From Actinomycetes bacterium (GTDB taxonomy: Bacteria > Actinomycetota > Actinomycetes > Propionibacteriales > Propionibacteriaceae): 17,487 nucleotides of DNA. Below, one piece after another: positions 16,530-17,487 of the stretch (its first letter is position 1; each line of letters opens with the position of its first letter). The stretch covers positions 1-17,487 of the forward strand of contig JAEZHJ010000089.1 in NCBI GenBank assembly GCA_023436925.1. Reading direction: 5' to 3'. The notes below the pieces were generated by a model. The model did no database searches, had not been told where the DNA came from, and saw only the letters and a program-made list of their open reading frames with translations. The position numbers and the translations under genes were made by a program.

Positions 16530-16533
16530 TGTG

Positions 16534-17487
16534 ATGGAGGCCAAGAAGCTCACCGCCGGGTGGGGGTACGACTACCTGACCCGGCACGTAGCCGCCATGG
16601 ACTCCTCCGAGAAGGGCCACACCTCACTCGCGTCCTACTACACCGAGAAGGGCGAGACCCCCGGTGTGTGGGTCGGACGCGGGATGCGCGGCATCGAGGG
16701 ACTGGACGCCGGCGACGTCGTGACCGCAGAGCAGATGAAGGCCCTCTTCGGTGCGGGCTACCACCCCCTCGCCAGCCAGCGTCAGGCCGCCCTGCCTGCC
16801 GATGCCCAGGCAAAGGACTTCAAGGCTGCGATCAGCCTGGGCGAACCCTTCCGCGTCTACTCCCCCAATGTCAGCCCGTTCCGGTTGGAGGTCGCCAAGC
16901 GCTTCGCCGACTACAACGCCTCGATCGGCGCCGCGAAGACCGCTGCCGTGCCGCGCGAGGAGCGTGGCCGGATCCGCACCGAGGTCGCGCAGGAGTTCTT
17001 CAAGGCCGAGTTCGGACGCGAACCGCAGGGCGCCCGCGAGCTGGCCGGACTGGTGGCGCGGCTGTCTCGGCCCCAGACGACTGCCGTCTGCGGATTCGAC
17101 CTGACGTTCTCGCCGGTGAAGTCGGTGTCGGCCCTGTGGGCGCTGGCCGATCCGGCGACCGCAGCGGTCATCGAGCGCGCCCACCACAAGGCGATGGCCG
17201 ACGCGTTGACCTACATCGAAGACCACGCCTTGTACACCCGCCTCGGGCACAACGGCGTCCGCCAGGTCGATGTGACGGGTCTCGTCGGCGCCGCCTTCAC
17301 CCACCGCGACTCCCGTGCCGGCGACCCTGACCTGCACACCCATGTCGCGGTCGCGAACAAGGTTCAGACCCTCGATGGACGCTGGCGTTCGATCGACGGA
17401 CGCATCCTCCTGAAGGCCGTCGTGGCAGCCTCGGAGACCTACAACACCGCGCTCGAGCGGCACCTGTCAGCCGACCTCGGCCTGGTG
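16534..17487 (+). CDS. MobF (TrwC/TraI-type) conjugative relaxase, N-terminal part; continues past the window
   Basis: The relaxase nicks one strand at oriT, stays bound to its 5' end and leads it into the recipient. Full-length MobF proteins also carry a C-terminal helicase. Only 318 codons are seen, open to the right edge. The N-terminus (MEAKKLTAGWGYDYLTRHVA) is followed by the tyrosine pair Y35-Y36 in SLASYYTEKGETPG, the expected nicking residues. The HUH metal site is visible as H257, H268 and H270 (DPDLHTHVAVANK). The FDLTFSPVKSVSALWAL stretch (about 190-205) is a TrwC family hallmark. The gene is divergent from the four-gene unknown operon, from which it is separated by 285 bp. Its presence makes the surrounding region part of a conjugative or mobilisable element. 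Confidence 0.95.
   Translation, partial: MEAKKLTAGWGYDYLTRHVAAMDSSEKGHTSLASYYTEKGETPGVWVGRGMRGIEGLDAGDVVTAEQMKALFGAGYHPLASQRQAALPADAQAKDFKAAISLGEPFRVYSPNVSPFRLEVAKRFADYNASIGAAKTAAVPREERGRIRTEVAQEFFKAEFGREPQGARELAGLVARLSRPQTTAVCGFDLTFSPVKSVSALWALADPATAAVIERAHHKAMADALTYIEDHALYTRLGHNGVRQVDVTGLVGAAFTHRDSRAGDPDLHTHVAVANKVQTLDGRWRSIDGRILLKAVVAASETYNTALERHLSADLGLV

Larger units (their letters stand above)
16249..16533. promoter_or_regulatory. Divergent intergenic region: presumed promoters and candidate oriT
   Basis: These 285 bases separate the minus-strand operon from the plus-strand relaxase gene. Both promoters should lie here. The stretch 16261-16380 is C-rich on the plus strand, with few convincing frames. 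Short inverted repeats occur at 16388-16406 (CCTCC/GGAGG, 9-base loop) and 16492-16514 (CCGGT/ACCGG, 13-base loop). In many MobF systems oriT lies beside the relaxase gene, so this is the first place to look. I cannot identify a nic site. Confidence 0.4.

Noticed and set aside
16485..17330. A 281-codon plus-strand frame overlapping the relaxase
   Set aside because: It is a shifted frame of the relaxase, which has the tyrosine pair and HUH site; the alternative is Arg/Gly/Pro-rich without motifs.
1..17487. The idea that the window is a closed circle and the left fragment is the end of the relaxase
   Set aside because: The relaxase frame ends on a codon boundary at 17487, so a direct join would use the frame starting at position 1. 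The coding-like frame starts at position 2, and the joined protein would be far too short for a MobF relaxase.
1..17487. tRNA, rRNA or CRISPR arrays
   Set aside because: I saw no cloverleaf-like sequence, conserved rRNA stretch or regularly spaced repeat on either strand. An att site next to a tRNA, if present, lies outside the window.

Overview
The window comes from a high-GC actinobacterium. Reading frames have strongly G/C-biased third positions, and the IS3-family element has a typical actinobacterial TGAACCGCCCC terminus. The Wadjet operon and TrwC-like relaxase also fit this group. I cannot name a genus. The context is a mobile element, either an integrative conjugative element or a plasmid, carrying a defence island.

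Layout from left to right. (1) 2-130: the 3' end of a plus-strand gene, cut off by an insertion sequence whose first three bases supply the stop codon. (2) 128-1480: a complete IS3-family element with 28-bp perfect inverted repeats. Its orfA is intact, but orfB is frameshifted in a run of seven G. (3) 1540-8249, minus strand: a complete four-gene Wadjet operon (jetA, jetB, jetC, jetD, transcribed right to left) with overlapping genes. Wadjet is an SMC-like anti-plasmid system. (4) 8250-8512: a non-coding gap with two clear inverted repeats, probably the jet control region. (5) 8513-13303, minus strand: one very large gene for a single-polypeptide (type ISP) restriction-modification enzyme. It has an Mrr-like nuclease, an SF2 translocase, an adenine methyltransferase and a C-terminal target-recognition region. 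(6) 13304-13611: a gap with small hairpins only. (7) 13612-16248, minus strand: four tightly overlapping genes of unknown function. In transcription order they encode a 112-aa basic helical protein, a 193-aa membrane protein, a 98-aa protein and a 476-aa protein. (8) 16249-16533: a divergent intergenic region, a plausible place for a promoter pair or oriT. (9) 16534 to the window end, plus strand: the first 318 residues of a MobF (TrwC/TraI) relaxase with paired tyrosines and a three-histidine HUH site.

How the parts fit. The relaxase and the divergent four-gene operon look like the mobilisation part of the element. Wadjet and the type ISP enzyme form a double defence cargo: one acts on small circular DNA by topology, the other on unmethylated foreign DNA by sequence. 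The defence genes look less GC-rich than the transfer genes in the rows I sampled, which suggests separate acquisition. The defence families are known. The least explained parts are the four-gene operon beside the relaxase and the presence of an anti-plasmid system on an element that should itself pass through a circular form.
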